Assembly: GCA_002707985.1 (NCBI GenBank)
Contig: PAOI01000022.1
Coordinates: 23,682-87,681, forward strand
From: Sphingomonas sp.
Lineage (GTDB): Bacteria; Pseudomonadota; Alphaproteobacteria; Sphingomonadales; Sphingomonadaceae
Reading direction: 5' to 3'
DNA: 64,000 nt
Positions 1-8,926 of this stretch are shown in pieces. The notes below the pieces were generated by a model. The model was not told the origin of the DNA, searched no databases, and saw only the letters and a list, made by a program, of their open reading frames with translations. Both the position numbers and the translations under genes were made by a program. Position 1 is the first letter of the stretch. Every line of letters starts with the position of its first letter.

Positions 1-720
1 GAGCACCACCAATCGAACCTGGCCGTGCTCGAAATCCCGATGCTGGCGCATGGCGAAATTCAGGGTCTGCTGAAGCTGACGCCGATTGTCGGGCAGGATG
101 TTGCGGCGTTGGCGAATATCGAATCGACTGCCGAGGCGCTGGCCGATGCGATGTCGCTCGCCGTGTCGAGCATCCGGTTGCGCGAAACGCTGCGGCATCA
201 GGCGCTGCGCGATCCGCTGACGGGTCTGTATAACCGCCGCTACATGCAGGATGCGCTGGAACGGCTCGCCGCTGTTGCGGATCGCACGCGCAGTTCGCTG
301 TCGATCATCATGGTCGATCTCGATCATTTCAAGAAACTCAATGACGAGCATGGCCATGCCACTGGCGACGCGGTGCTACGCGACGTGGCCAGTGCGCTGA
401 TCGCGTCGCTCCGCAGCAGCGATGTCGCCTGCCGCTACGGCGGCGAGGAGCTGGTGGTGTTGCTGCCGGACTGCAGCCTCAGTCAGGCGACCGAAAAGGC
501 CGAGGCGATGCGCGAGCGGATCGAAATCCTCTCGTCGCGCTATGACGCGTCGATCTCCGCATCCTTCGGCGTCGCGGCGATTCCGGAAACGCACCGCACA
601 CCCGAAGACGCTCTGAAATCCGCCGACGAAGCGCTGTATCAGGCCAAGGAGGCGGGCCGGAACCGGGTCGTCGCCGCGTCGATCACCGGACGTCCCACGC
701 CGCTGATGGCCGCCGAATAA
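1..720 (+). CDS. GAF-GGDEF diguanylate cyclase (5' truncated by window edge)
   Basis: The frame is open from base 1, so the true start lies outside the window. About 70 N-terminal residues look like the end of a GAF sensor domain and are joined by a short helix to a complete GGDEF domain. The domain opens with the usual DPLTGLYNRR element and carries the active-site signature GGEEL, which is compatible with synthesis of cyclic di-GMP from two GTP. An RSSD sequence five residues before the signature matches the inhibitory I-site (RxxD), so product feedback inhibition is expected. No EAL domain follows. It is cytosolic in the visible part. Its signal could reach the tandem-PilZ protein at 40456-41103, but that link is inference. 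Confidence 0.9.
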   Translation, partial: EHHQSNLAVLEIPMLAHGEIQGLLKLTPIVGQDVAALANIESTAEALADAMSLAVSSIRLRETLRHQALRDPLTGLYNRRYMQDALERLAAVADRTRSSLSIIMVDLDHFKKLNDEHGHATGDAVLRDVASALIASLRSSDVACRYGGEELVVLLPDCSLSQATEKAEAMRERIEILSSRYDASISASFGVAAIPETHRTPEDALKSADEALYQAKEAGRNRVVAASITGRPTPLMAAE

Positions 721-850
721 CCCTCCGCCACAAGGGCGCGGTTCAGGCCCCGCTCCCCGTTCCGGCAATGCGGACCGGCGCCTTTCCCGCGGTATCGCTT
801 GCCCTTGTTCGAATGGCGGCTAGGCTGCGCGCAGATTCGAGGAGAGGCGC

Positions 851-2164
851 ATGCGCCATATCGCAGTAATCGGTTCGGGCCCGGCGGGCTATTACACTGC
901 CGAAGCATGTCAGAAGGCGTTTGGCGAGGATGTTCGCATCGATGTGATCGATCGATTGCCCGTCCCCTTCGGCCTGATCCGCACCGGCGTTGCGCCCGAT
1001 CACCAGTCGATCAAGAATGTATCGCGCCGGTATGAAGCAGTCGCGCTGACCGACAATGTCCGTTTCGTCGGCAATGTCAGCGTGGGCGAAGATATTACCG
1101 TCGCCGAGTTGCAGGAGCTGTACGACGCCGTCGTGCTCGCCACCGGCGCTCCGGCGGATCGCAAGATCGATATTCCAGGAGCGGACCTGCCCGGCGTCGT
1201 CGGATCGGCTGCGTTCGTGGGCTGGTATAACGGCCATCCCGATCATGCCGACCTCGCCCCAGCCCTGCACGGTCCCGGCGCAGTCGTTATCGGCAACGGA
1301 AATGTCGCGCTCGATGTCGCGCGTATCCTGGCCAAGGCCGAAAGCGAATTCGACGGGTCGGACATCGTCCAGCACGCGCTGACCGCACTCCGCGCTGCGA
1401 AGATCGACACCATCACCATCCTTGGTCGGCGCGGGCCGCACCAGATCGCAATGACGCCGAAGGAACTGGGAGAGCTGGGCAACCTGTCACGCGCCACCCC
1501 GGTGGTCGATCCGGCGGATATGCCGCCGGAGGAAAGCGATGCCGCGCTCGATCCGGGTCAGCGCAAATCGGTGACGCATCTGCGCGGCTATGCGGCGGCT
1601 GGGGCGGCCGCCGACAAGCCGATCCGGATCGTCTTCGATTTCTACGCACGCCCGGTCGAAATTCGCGGGCAGGGCCAGGTGGACAGCGTGGTCGTCGAAC
1701 GCACCCGGCTGACGGCCGATGGCCGCGCGGAGGGCACCGGCGAAACCTATGAAATCCCAGCCGGGCTGGTGGTAAGCTGCATCGGCTATCGCACGCCGGC
1801 CATCCCCGGCGTCCCTTATGACGAAAAACAGGGCCGCTTCGCCAATGACGAGGGCCGCATTGCGCCGGGCCTTTATGCGGTCGGCTGGGCGCGGCGCGGG
1901 CCCACCGGCACGATCGGTACGAACAAGCCCGACGGCTATGCCATTGCCGAGAAGATCGGCGAGGACATAACCGGCGGCAGCGGCAAGGCCGGACGACCCG
2001 GTCTCGATTCGCTGCTGGCATCACGCGGCGTCGATGTCGTCACCTTTCGCGACTGGCAAAAGATCGATGTCGCCGAAATCGCCGCTGCCCGCGACGGCGC
2101 CCCGCGTGAGAAATTCACGCGGATCGACGCGATGCTGGCCGCCAGAGGCGCGCCCGCCGATTGA
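851..2164 (+). CDS. fprA: Ferredoxin/adrenodoxin-type NADP+ reductase
   Basis: A 437-residue flavoprotein of the adrenodoxin-reductase family, which moves electrons between NADPH and ferredoxin using FAD. The N-terminal dinucleotide fold reads IAVIGSGPAGYY, and a second one follows near residue 140 (VVIGNGNVALDVARIL), the two-Rossmann layout of the family. The C-terminal part contains the WARRGPTGTIGTNK element typical of these enzymes. The ATG at 851 follows a GGAGAGG ribosome site. It stands alone upstream of tRNA-Pro. The length is normal for bacterial FprA. The physiological ferredoxin partner is not in the window. Confidence 0.9.
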   Translation: MRHIAVIGSGPAGYYTAEACQKAFGEDVRIDVIDRLPVPFGLIRTGVAPDHQSIKNVSRRYEAVALTDNVRFVGNVSVGEDITVAELQELYDAVVLATGAPADRKIDIPGADLPGVVGSAAFVGWYNGHPDHADLAPALHGPGAVVIGNGNVALDVARILAKAESEFDGSDIVQHALTALRAAKIDTITILGRRGPHQIAMTPKELGELGNLSRATPVVDPADMPPEESDAALDPGQRKSVTHLRGYAAAGAAADKPIRIVFDFYARPVEIRGQGQVDSVVVERTRLTADGRAEGTGETYEIPAGLVVSCIGYRTPAIPGVPYDEKQGRFANDEGRIAPGLYAVGWARRGPTGTIGTNKPDGYAIAEKIGEDITGGSGKAGRPGLDSLLASRGVDVVTFRDWQKIDVAEIAAARDGAPREKFTRIDAMLAARGAPAD

Positions 2165-2178
2165 GCCGCACGAACCGC

Positions 2179-2206
2179 TTGCGCACCGCCCCGCGCCTCG
2201 TTATAG
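2179..2206 (+). promoter_or_regulatory. Possible promoter for tRNA-Pro
   Basis: TTGCGC (2179-2184) and TTATAG (2201-2206) are separated by 16 bases and lie about 60 bases before the tRNA. This is a plausible housekeeping promoter, proposed from sequence only. Confidence 0.4.
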
Positions 2207-2267
2207 GCGCCGCTCCAAGCTCAAGCCGGTTCGCTCCCGAAAGCGAAAAAGAGGACCGGTTCTCCGT

Positions 2268-2344
2268 CGGGGAGTAGCTCAGCCTGGTAGAGCACTGTCT
2301 TCGGGAGGCAGGGGCCGGAGGTTCGAATCCTCTCTTCCCGACCA
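2268..2344 (+). tRNA. tRNA-Pro (anticodon CGG)
   Basis: A 77-base cloverleaf with an encoded CCA end. The acceptor stem CGGGGAG pairs with CTTCCCG (one G-U). The anticodon stem CTGTC pairs with GGCAG around the loop TTCGGGA, which puts CGG at positions 34-36. The T arm contains GGTTCGAATCC. It reads CCG proline codons, which are common in this GC-rich genome. Confidence 0.96.
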
Positions 2345-2359
2345 TTTCCTTTTATGGCG

Positions 2360-3259
2360 TCAACGAACGCCGGAGGCGGCGGGTAATTGCGGTGCATCGG
2401 GCGGGATCGCCGCGCCGCGCCAGCGCTCGACCGGCACCACTTCGATTTCGCCTTCCTCACCCTTTCGCCGACGGATCAAAGCCGCCTCCTGCTGGCTGGT
2501 CGTGCCGATCGTCGCGCGGGTGCGCACCCAGAATGTGTCGGAGGTAAAGGACGCGCCCCGCGGCATTGGCACCTGCAGATCGTCAAGATCCTTCTCGCTG
2601 AGAAATCCTTGCCGGTCGCGAATCTCCAGCAATCGAGAGGCGACCACGCCGTCGCGGAAAAGCAGGCCGATCAGTTCCGCATCGGCAGTGTTGAGATTGA
2701 TCGCGGTCTCCCCCGGCAGGGCAGTGACGAGTCGTTCCAGCACCGCAGCTACTTTCGGATCGACTCCCGCCATCCGCAACGGGCGGAGGTCAGTCACAGG
2801 ACCGGTTGCGACGATCAGTTCGATCAGCCGTCCCGCCTGTTCGGGCGTCGCACCGGCATAGGCGGCGATGTTGCGGAACAGGATGACCGGGGCCACCGAT
2901 CCGCTGCGCACCATGTTTATGTTGAAGCGCCCCTGCGCGTCGGCGATGGCGAGGTCGAAACTGCCGCCTTCGATCGGCGCGCCGCTTTCGGAAAGGCGTG
3001 CCCAGGCTTCGTTGCGGTGATCCGCCGCGATCTTCTGCTCCTCGGCGTCGCGGCGCAGCGCGACGATCGCCGATAGCTCTCCCCCCCGCGCAATCGCCAG
3101 CGCGCGAGAGGCCTCCCGCATGCGCAAGCCCCGGTCGAGCGCCAGCTCTTCGCGGCTGACGAGCAGCAGCACCAATGCCGCCGCAATCGCCACGAACATC
3201 AGCACGTTGACGAGGATCATGCCCTCCTCGCCAACAGCATCGCAGCGCCGACGGGTCAT
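2360..3259 (-). CDS. gspK: Type II secretion minor pseudopilin GspK
   Basis: A 299-residue GspK-type protein, the largest pseudopilin and a tip component of the secretion pseudopilus. A hydrophobic N-terminal segment (GMILVNVLMFVAIAAALV) follows a short charged leader, replacing the usual FTLIE start as is common in GspK. The long alpha-helical periplasmic domain contains INLNTADAELI, the helix-hairpin-helix-like part of the family. The ATG at 3259 overlaps the stop of gspJ as ATGA, so the two are probably translationally coupled. Confidence 0.9.
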   Translation of the reverse strand: MTRRRCDAVGEEGMILVNVLMFVAIAAALVLLLVSREELALDRGLRMREASRALAIARGGELSAIVALRRDAEEQKIAADHRNEAWARLSESGAPIEGGSFDLAIADAQGRFNINMVRSGSVAPVILFRNIAAYAGATPEQAGRLIELIVATGPVTDLRPLRMAGVDPKVAAVLERLVTALPGETAINLNTADAELIGLLFRDGVVASRLLEIRDRQGFLSEKDLDDLQVPMPRGASFTSDTFWVRTRATIGTTSQQEAALIRRRKGEEGEIEVVPVERWRGAAIPPDAPQLPAASGVR

Positions 3260-3819
3260 TCGCCGCGCCTCGTCTCTTCCGCAACCCGCGCGGGCAAGGT
3301 GACGATACGACGCAGCGTACCGCTCCCCGGCCCCTGCCCCGCCAGTTGCAAATCGACCGACACGGCCCGCGGCCAATCGTCGGCATGATCGTCATCGATC
3401 GGCCAGCTGTCGTGCCATTCGCCGTCCCAATACCGCCAGCGCGCCGCAGTGACGCCGGGCAACAGCAATTGCGGCATGCCACCGATGGTGCGGACCATCG
3501 TCTCCCCGCTGAGGCTATAGCTTAACGTCACCGGAGCCCCGCCCATGCCCGGCGCCGCGCGCGTGAAACTGATGCCGGTCGCGGTTCCGGTGATCCGGCC
3601 ACGCGCAATCTGATCGAGATCGTCGGTGACGACATAGGTCGTACGCTGAAGCTGAGTCAGCCGGTCGAGCCGCACTTCGGTGCGCCGCTGCACCCCCAAT
3701 ATGCCGTCGACCATCGCAAGGCCTGCCACTGCGATCAGCGCGAACAGACCCAGCGAGATCATCACTTCGATCAGCGTGAAGCCCGACTCTCGCCCGGCCT
3801 CACGCGGATGCACGCTCAT
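3256..3819 (-). CDS. gspJ: Type II secretion minor pseudopilin GspJ
   Basis: A 187-residue pseudopilin. The leader ends ESG before FTLIEVMISLGLFALIAV, a standard prepilin peptidase site with Glu at +5 followed by the assembly helix. GspJ forms the tip complex with GspI and GspK. It overlaps gspK (ATGA) and its start overlaps the end of the upstream periplasmic binding protein gene, again by ATGA, so the three genes form one tightly coupled minus-strand unit. gspI lies elsewhere in the locus (12035-12397, plus strand). Confidence 0.9.
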   Translation of the reverse strand: MSVHPREAGRESGFTLIEVMISLGLFALIAVAGLAMVDGILGVQRRTEVRLDRLTQLQRTTYVVTDDLDQIARGRITGTATGISFTRAAPGMGGAPVTLSYSLSGETMVRTIGGMPQLLLPGVTAARWRYWDGEWHDSWPIDDDHADDWPRAVSVDLQLAGQGPGSGTLRRIVTLPARVAEETRRGE

Positions 3820-4850
3820 GCTCCCGAACTCGCCGCCACTTTCTCAAAGCCGTCATGCGATGCCAGCAGGATCGCAAAGTCGCGCGCGACGCTGCCGTCG
3901 GTGCGGAACCGAACCGCGCCCGTGACGCAGCGGAACCCCTGGCTGGCGAGCAACCCCTCGCCGCTCAATGCGTCGCGCTGGCGAAGCGCGTGGCAGATGC
4001 TGGCAGCGTCATAGGCAAGCGCCGTGATCGTCCCTGCGCTGCCGCCGTTGCGCGCTTCATATTCGGTCGCGAAATCGCCGAATTTTTCCGGGTCGGGGCT
4101 GGCGATCCATGCACCATCGAGCGCTTCCAGCGCGTCGGGGCGATTGTCGATCGCCTGCACCGTGCCAAGCAATTGTATCCCCGAACCGCGCAGCCGCCGC
4201 GCAACCGCAAGCATCGGTTCGCCGCTGCCGGGAAGCAGCACGGCATCGGGCGTCGCATCGGCTGCAAAGGCCAATGCTTCGGATGTGGCCTGAACCACAG
4301 AGACACGCATGCCCAGTTCGGACTCCATCCGCCCGGCCTCGACCGCCGAAGCGGCGCTCCATGGCGTCCCGTCATCGACGACTGCGACTGCGCGGACGCC
4401 GCGCCCGCGCGCATAGCGCAGGATCGCACTGGTCACCTGAGACGGCGTAATCCCGAACACCCAATTGCCCGAAGAACGCTGAACCGCGTCGTTGGTGAAG
4501 GAAATGATCGGCACGCGCCCGTTCACGCGCCCCACCACCGCAGGCACTTCAGGTCCGGTGAGCGGACCCAGGATCGCACCGGGATTGCGGCGCAGCGCCT
4601 GTACCGCCGCCGCCGCGGCACCTTCGGCTGTCCCGACAGTGTCATATGCCTGTACCATGTCGGCACTTTCGGCGAGCAACGCCGCCTGCCGCATGCTAAG
4701 CCCCAACGCCGCATGCTGACCGGTGAGGGGAAGCAGCAATGCCAGCGGCCGCCGGTCCTCGCGACCTGCCGCGAATGAGGGGAGTGATGCCAATGCCGCA
4801 GATGCTGCGATTCCCGATCCTGTCGCGCGCAGCAGCCGGCGCCGGTTCAT
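3816..4850 (-). CDS. Periplasmic ligand-binding protein, Leu/Ile/Val-binding fold, Tat signal
   Basis: A 344-residue protein of the type I periplasmic binding fold (Peripla_BP_6 or penicillin-binding-protein-activator type). It opens with a twin-arginine-like leader, MNRRRLLRATGSG, followed by a hydrophobic stretch ending SFAAG. The two-lobe fold is visible in LALLLPLTGQHAALG near the mature start and in AILGPLTGPEVPAVV. No permease genes are nearby. Instead its stop overlaps the gspJ start by ATGA, so it is co-translated with secretion pseudopilins. A GTG at 4880 is an alternative start but would give an untypical N-terminus. Ligand and role are unknown. Confidence 0.75.
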   Translation of the reverse strand: MNRRRLLRATGSGIAASAALASLPSFAAGREDRRPLALLLPLTGQHAALGLSMRQAALLAESADMVQAYDTVGTAEGAAAAAVQALRRNPGAILGPLTGPEVPAVVGRVNGRVPIISFTNDAVQRSSGNWVFGITPSQVTSAILRYARGRGVRAVAVVDDGTPWSAASAVEAGRMESELGMRVSVVQATSEALAFAADATPDAVLLPGSGEPMLAVARRLRGSGIQLLGTVQAIDNRPDALEALDGAWIASPDPEKFGDFATEYEARNGGSAGTITALAYDAASICHALRQRDALSGEGLLASQGFRCVTGAVRFRTDGSVARDFAILLASHDGFEKVAASSGA

Positions 4851-4873
4851 CGGCGCATCCAGGCGAAGGTTCA

Positions 4874-5566
4874 GTGGCACGTCGTTCTATTATCCTGTTC
4901 GCGGTGATCGGCATAGTCTCCTACGCCGTGGCAATGCTGGTCACGATGCCGGCAAGCGTGGTGTTCAAGAACCATAGCTGGCGCACCGGCGTATCGGGCA
5001 CCTTGTGGTCCGGCGAAGTGGGCATCGCGGGCGGCAGCACGCTGCGCTGGCGCTTCGCGCCGCTGCGTTCGCTGACTAGCCTGGGCTTCGCTGCCGACTG
5101 GACCGCCAGCGGGCCCGGCACCGATCTGGGCGGGCGAATGCTGATGCGAACGGGCCGCGTGGTGCTGGATCAGGTGAGCGGTTCGGCGCATGCCAGCCTG
5201 TTGCAACTGGCGGGCGCGAGCCTGCCCTTTACCTGCGACTTCACGATGCAGGTGAAGATGGAGCGCATCGCGATCGGCGGGTCGGGCCAGAGGATGCAGG
5301 GCAGTGCGATCACCGATCCGGGTAGTTGCACAGGTCAGGGCGTTTCCACACCGGCCAGCCCGGTCCCTGCCCTCTATTTCGACGCACAGGCGATCGGGAA
5401 TGAATCGCGGCTTCGCCTTACCCCCGCGACGCAGCGGCGCAATGCGCTGGTCTCGGCAGTGTTGCAGGCCAATGGCAGCATGGAAATCACCGCCACGCCC
5501 GAGGGCGCGACCACGCTCCCGTTTCTGGGCATCCCGCCCGGCGCAACGATCCAGACGCAGTTCTGA
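4874..5566 (+). CDS. gspN: Type II secretion protein GspN
   Basis: A 230-residue inner-membrane protein of the T2SS GspN family. One N-terminal membrane helix (about residues 5-25) precedes a periplasmic beta-rich domain containing SGTLWSGEVG, typical of GspN. I chose GTG at 4874, with GAAGG five bases upstream, because it places the membrane helix at the N-terminus. Upstream in-frame ATGs would add a long leader overlapping the divergent gene. The start lies only 23 bases from the divergent binding-protein start, so any promoters must overlap. It is convergent with gspF. Confidence 0.82.
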   Translation: MARRSIILFAVIGIVSYAVAMLVTMPASVVFKNHSWRTGVSGTLWSGEVGIAGGSTLRWRFAPLRSLTSLGFAADWTASGPGTDLGGRMLMRTGRVVLDQVSGSAHASLLQLAGASLPFTCDFTMQVKMERIAIGGSGQRMQGSAITDPGSCTGQGVSTPASPVPALYFDAQAIGNESRLRLTPATQRRNALVSAVLQANGSMEITATPEGATTLPFLGIPPGATIQTQF

Positions 5567-5622
5567 CCGGACCGGGTCGGTCGATCGGCGCGGAGCCTGA
5601 CAAGGCTTAGCAAGCCCAGTCA

Positions 5623-6840
5623 TCACATCGTCACGAGATCGTTGAGGTTGATGATCGGCAGCAGGATCGCCAGCACCATCATCAGCACCAGCCCGCCCAT
5701 CACGAGCAGCACGAGCGGTTCGGCGAGCGCGACCAGCGTCGATACCTGCGCATCGAGTTCGCGCTCAAGCTCGCCCGAGGCTCGCGACAGTGCGGGCGCC
5801 AGCTTGCCGCTGGATTCGCCCGATGCGACGATCGCGGTGAGCATCGTCGGGAATACCCCCGATTCCTGCATCGCAGCGCGCAGGCTCATCCCTTCGCGCA
5901 CGCGCATCGCAACGCCGAGCGTCTTTTCGCGGACATGGTGATTGGGCGTAACCGCGGCGGCCGCCTGAAGCGCCTCGACCAGAGGCACCGCGCTGCCAAC
6001 AAGCGTCGCCAGGCTCCCGGCGAAGCGCGCGGCGTTGAGCTGGCGCGAGAAACGGCGCAGCGGTGATTTTTCATTGAACAGGCGGTGCAGTGTCAGCCGG
6101 TTCTTCGGCACACGCGACCAGCGTCCCAGGATCAGCGCAGCAACCGCAATCCCGAGCAACAACCATAGCCCGAAGGTCTGGAGAAACCAGCTGATCGCGA
6201 TCAGCGCGCGCGTCAGGAACGGCAGGTCCGCCCCCCGGCTGACGAACACCCGCACGATATCGGGCACGACATAGACGAGCAGCAGCACCATCATGCCGAA
6301 CGACACCGTTGCGAGCAGCGCGGGATAGAGCAGCGCCAGTTGCAGCTTCTGTCCGTTCGCCTGACGATTCTCCACGAACTCGGCGAGATGCTCGAGCACG
6401 CTGGGCAATTTGCCCGACGCTTCACCGGCGGCAACCGAGGCGCGATAGAATTCGGGAAACGCCCTGGGATGCTGGCCGAGCGCCACTGCGAAACTGCGTC
6501 CGTCGAGGATCGCCGCGCGTACGTCGAGCAGCAGCGTGCTGACGGTAGCCTGTTCCGATTGCGTCGCGACGAGGCGCAGCGCCTCCTCGACCGAAATGTC
6601 CGATCCGACCAGCGTCGCGATCTGTCGCGTCAGCGTCGCAAGATTGCGCGAACTGATCCCCCGGCCGCGCAGCGCAGGCAGCACGACGCCGCGCCCCCGT
6701 TGCGATGCGACCTCCACCGAAACTGGCAGCAACCCCTGTTCGCGTAGCGTCGCGCGCGCGGCGGCAGCACTGACGGCCTCGATCACGCCCTTTTTCGCTG
6801 CACCCGATTTATCGGCGGCACGATAGGAATAGGCCGGCAT
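5623..6840 (-). CDS. gspF: Type II secretion inner-membrane platform protein GspF
   Basis: A 405-residue polytopic protein with two GspF domains (about residues 70-195 and 270-395) and three membrane helices, the last ending in LLPIINLNDLV. The N-terminus MPAYSYRAADKSG and the repeated SGE(A/S)SGKL elements are family hallmarks. GspF couples the GspE ATPase to the pseudopilus in the inner membrane. It lies downstream of gspE but is separated from it by a DUF421 gene. Confidence 0.95.
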   Translation of the reverse strand: MPAYSYRAADKSGAAKKGVIEAVSAAAARATLREQGLLPVSVEVASQRGRGVVLPALRGRGISSRNLATLTRQIATLVGSDISVEEALRLVATQSEQATVSTLLLDVRAAILDGRSFAVALGQHPRAFPEFYRASVAAGEASGKLPSVLEHLAEFVENRQANGQKLQLALLYPALLATVSFGMMVLLLVYVVPDIVRVFVSRGADLPFLTRALIAISWFLQTFGLWLLLGIAVAALILGRWSRVPKNRLTLHRLFNEKSPLRRFSRQLNAARFAGSLATLVGSAVPLVEALQAAAAVTPNHHVREKTLGVAMRVREGMSLRAAMQESGVFPTMLTAIVASGESSGKLAPALSRASGELERELDAQVSTLVALAEPLVLLVMGGLVLMMVLAILLPIINLNDLVTM

Positions 6841-6855
6841 CGAAGCTCCCGATTG

Positions 6856-7371
6856 TCAGCAGGTTCGGACATTCTCGAGCAGCACGGGATCGCAATGATC
6901 GCCATGCAGCACGGAAATATCGCCGGTGGTCTCGAGCACGACGGCATGGACTCGCGAAAGATCGAGCGCGTTCGCCTCGCGCAGCTTTGCGATGATGTCG
7001 CTGCGGGCCACGCGCGATTTGCGCATGGCGGTTTCGTCAAACTCGCCATGTCGCATCAGCAGCAATGGCTCATTACCGAGCGCCTTTTCCGCAGTTTTCG
7101 AATAGCGCCGCAACCCGGCAAGCGACGCCTGCGCGCCGAGCAGCAGCACGATCGCAACCAGTGCCTGCGCAAAAGCGCTCCACCCGCTCGCCGTAGCTGC
7201 CGTAGCGAGCAGTGATCCGACCGCCAGGGTCACGACGAAATCAAACGCCGTCATCTTGGAAAAAGCCCGCAGCCCGACGCATCGAACAACCAGAACGATC
7301 CACGTCAGAGCCAGAAGTGCAAGCAGAGCGCCGCGCAATACGGCATCGGGGAGTGGTGCAAGATCAAACAT
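6856..7371 (-). CDS. DUF421 (YetF-like) membrane protein
   Basis: A 171-residue protein with three hydrophobic segments in the first 90 residues and a soluble C-terminal domain, the layout of the DUF421/YetF family. Typical features are KMTAFDFVVTLAVGSLLA in the membrane part and the soluble-domain element VARSDIIAKLREAN. The family has no firmly established biochemical role. It sits between gspE (stop 7430) and gspF (start 6840) in the same direction, with gaps of 58 and 15 bases, so it is probably transcribed with the secretion genes. No strong ribosome site precedes ATG 7371. Confidence 0.8.
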   Translation of the reverse strand: MFDLAPLPDAVLRGALLALLALTWIVLVVRCVGLRAFSKMTAFDFVVTLAVGSLLATAATASGWSAFAQALVAIVLLLGAQASLAGLRRYSKTAEKALGNEPLLLMRHGEFDETAMRKSRVARSDIIAKLREANALDLSRVHAVVLETTGDISVLHGDHCDPVLLENVRTC

Positions 7372-7429
7372 ATAGCGGTTATGCACGCTTTCGTGAGGGC
7401 AATGAACCGGGGAGATGGCACGCCATCTG

Positions 7430-8926
7430 CTACCCCTCGTCCCGGACGACGCGGGCGATCTCTTCGACCGTCGTCGTGCCGTCCCGGACCTTTGCGATGC
7501 CATCGTCGAGAAGGCTGGGGTTGTTCGCGCGGGCGTGGCGTTCGAGTTCGGCTTCGGATGCGCCGTCATGGATCATCGACTGGAATGTATCGTCGACGGC
7601 GATGACTTCGTAGATGCCCGCGCGGCCACGATAGCCTTCGCCATGGCACTGGTCGCAGCCGACGGCGCGCCACAGCTTCTTGCCCGGTTTGATCGCCCCG
7701 CCGAGCAGCACTGCATCGGCTTCGGTCGCTTCATCCTTGCGGCGGCATTCGGGGCAGAGGCGGCGGACGAGCCGCTGGGCGCAGAGACCCACCACCATCG
7801 GCGCGAGCAGATAGCGCTCGACACCCATGTCGATCAGGCGGGTGACCGATCCCACCGCACTGTTGGTGTGCAGCGTCGACAGGACGAAATGGCCGGTCAT
7901 CGCTGATCGCACCGCGACCTGCGCGGTTTCATGGTCGCGGATTTCGCCGACCATGATCACATCGGGGTCCTGACGCAGGATCGCGCGCAGGCCGCGCGCG
8001 AACGTCATGTCGGTGCGCGGATTGACCTGCGTCTGGGCGACGCCGGCGAGCTCATATTCGATCGGGTCCTCGACCGTCATCACATTGCGCTTGCGGTCGT
8101 TCAGCCGGGTGAGCGCAGTGTAGAGCGTGGTCGTCTTGCCCGAGCCGGTGGGTCCGGTGACGAGCAATATGCCGTGCGGGCGCTCGAGCAGGCGACCGAA
8201 GACCTCGCGGTCACGCTCGCTCATGCCCAGGCCGCCGAGTTCGAGCTTCATGCTGCCGCGTTCGAGCAGGCGCAGGACCACACGTTCGCCATGCTGGGTC
8301 GGGATGGTGGAGACACGCGCATCGACATCGTGACCGCCGATGCGCAGCGTGACACGGCCATCCTGAGGCACGCGCTTTTCCGCGATATCGAGCTTCGCCA
8401 TCACCTTGATCCGGCTGACCAGCAACGGCGCGAGCGCGCGCGGGGGCTCGATCATGTCGCGCAGCACGCCATCAACGCGAAAGCGGACGACGAGGCGCTT
8501 TTCCTGCGTTTCGATATGGACGTCCGACGCGCCTTCCTTGATCGCTTCGAGCAGCAGCGCATTGATCAGGCGGATGACCGGCGCATCGTCGCGCGTGTCG
8601 AGCAGATCGTCGACGGCCGCAGCGCTGTCGGCGAGCGCGGCAAGGTCCATATCGCCCAGATCGATATCCGAAGACGCGCCGCCCACGCCCGAAAAGGCAG
8701 CGGCAAGCGCGGTGGCGAAGACGTCTTCTTCCACCGCGACGAACCGCGCATCGGGCGCGACCCGCTGCACTTCGAGCAGCGCATCGAGCGATGCGTCGCG
8801 CCGATGCACGCATTCGGTGCCGCCGTCAGCGCCGGGGCGCAGCAGCACCCCCTGTCGGCGCGCAAAGCCATAAGGGAGCGTGGGCGGTGCGAAGTCATCG
8901 CCGGAAAGGGCAAGTGTTTCGTTCAT
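7430..8926 (-). CDS. gspE: Type II secretion ATPase GspE
   Basis: A 498-residue secretion ATPase. The N1E-like region is followed by SDVHIETQ, then Walker A GPTGSGKTTT, an Asp box (TVEDPIEYELAGVAQTQVN), Walker B VIMVGEIRD and a His box (HFVLSTLHTNSA). A four-cysteine zinc module is present as CPEC and CDQC about 35 residues apart. It powers pseudopilus assembly from the cytosolic face. The ATG at 8926 overlaps the stop of gspM as ATGA. Confidence 0.97.
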   Translation of the reverse strand: MNETLALSGDDFAPPTLPYGFARRQGVLLRPGADGGTECVHRRDASLDALLEVQRVAPDARFVAVEEDVFATALAAAFSGVGGASSDIDLGDMDLAALADSAAAVDDLLDTRDDAPVIRLINALLLEAIKEGASDVHIETQEKRLVVRFRVDGVLRDMIEPPRALAPLLVSRIKVMAKLDIAEKRVPQDGRVTLRIGGHDVDARVSTIPTQHGERVVLRLLERGSMKLELGGLGMSERDREVFGRLLERPHGILLVTGPTGSGKTTTLYTALTRLNDRKRNVMTVEDPIEYELAGVAQTQVNPRTDMTFARGLRAILRQDPDVIMVGEIRDHETAQVAVRSAMTGHFVLSTLHTNSAVGSVTRLIDMGVERYLLAPMVVGLCAQRLVRRLCPECRRKDEATEADAVLLGGAIKPGKKLWRAVGCDQCHGEGYRGRAGIYEVIAVDDTFQSMIHDGASEAELERHARANNPSLLDDGIAKVRDGTTTVEEIARVVRDEG

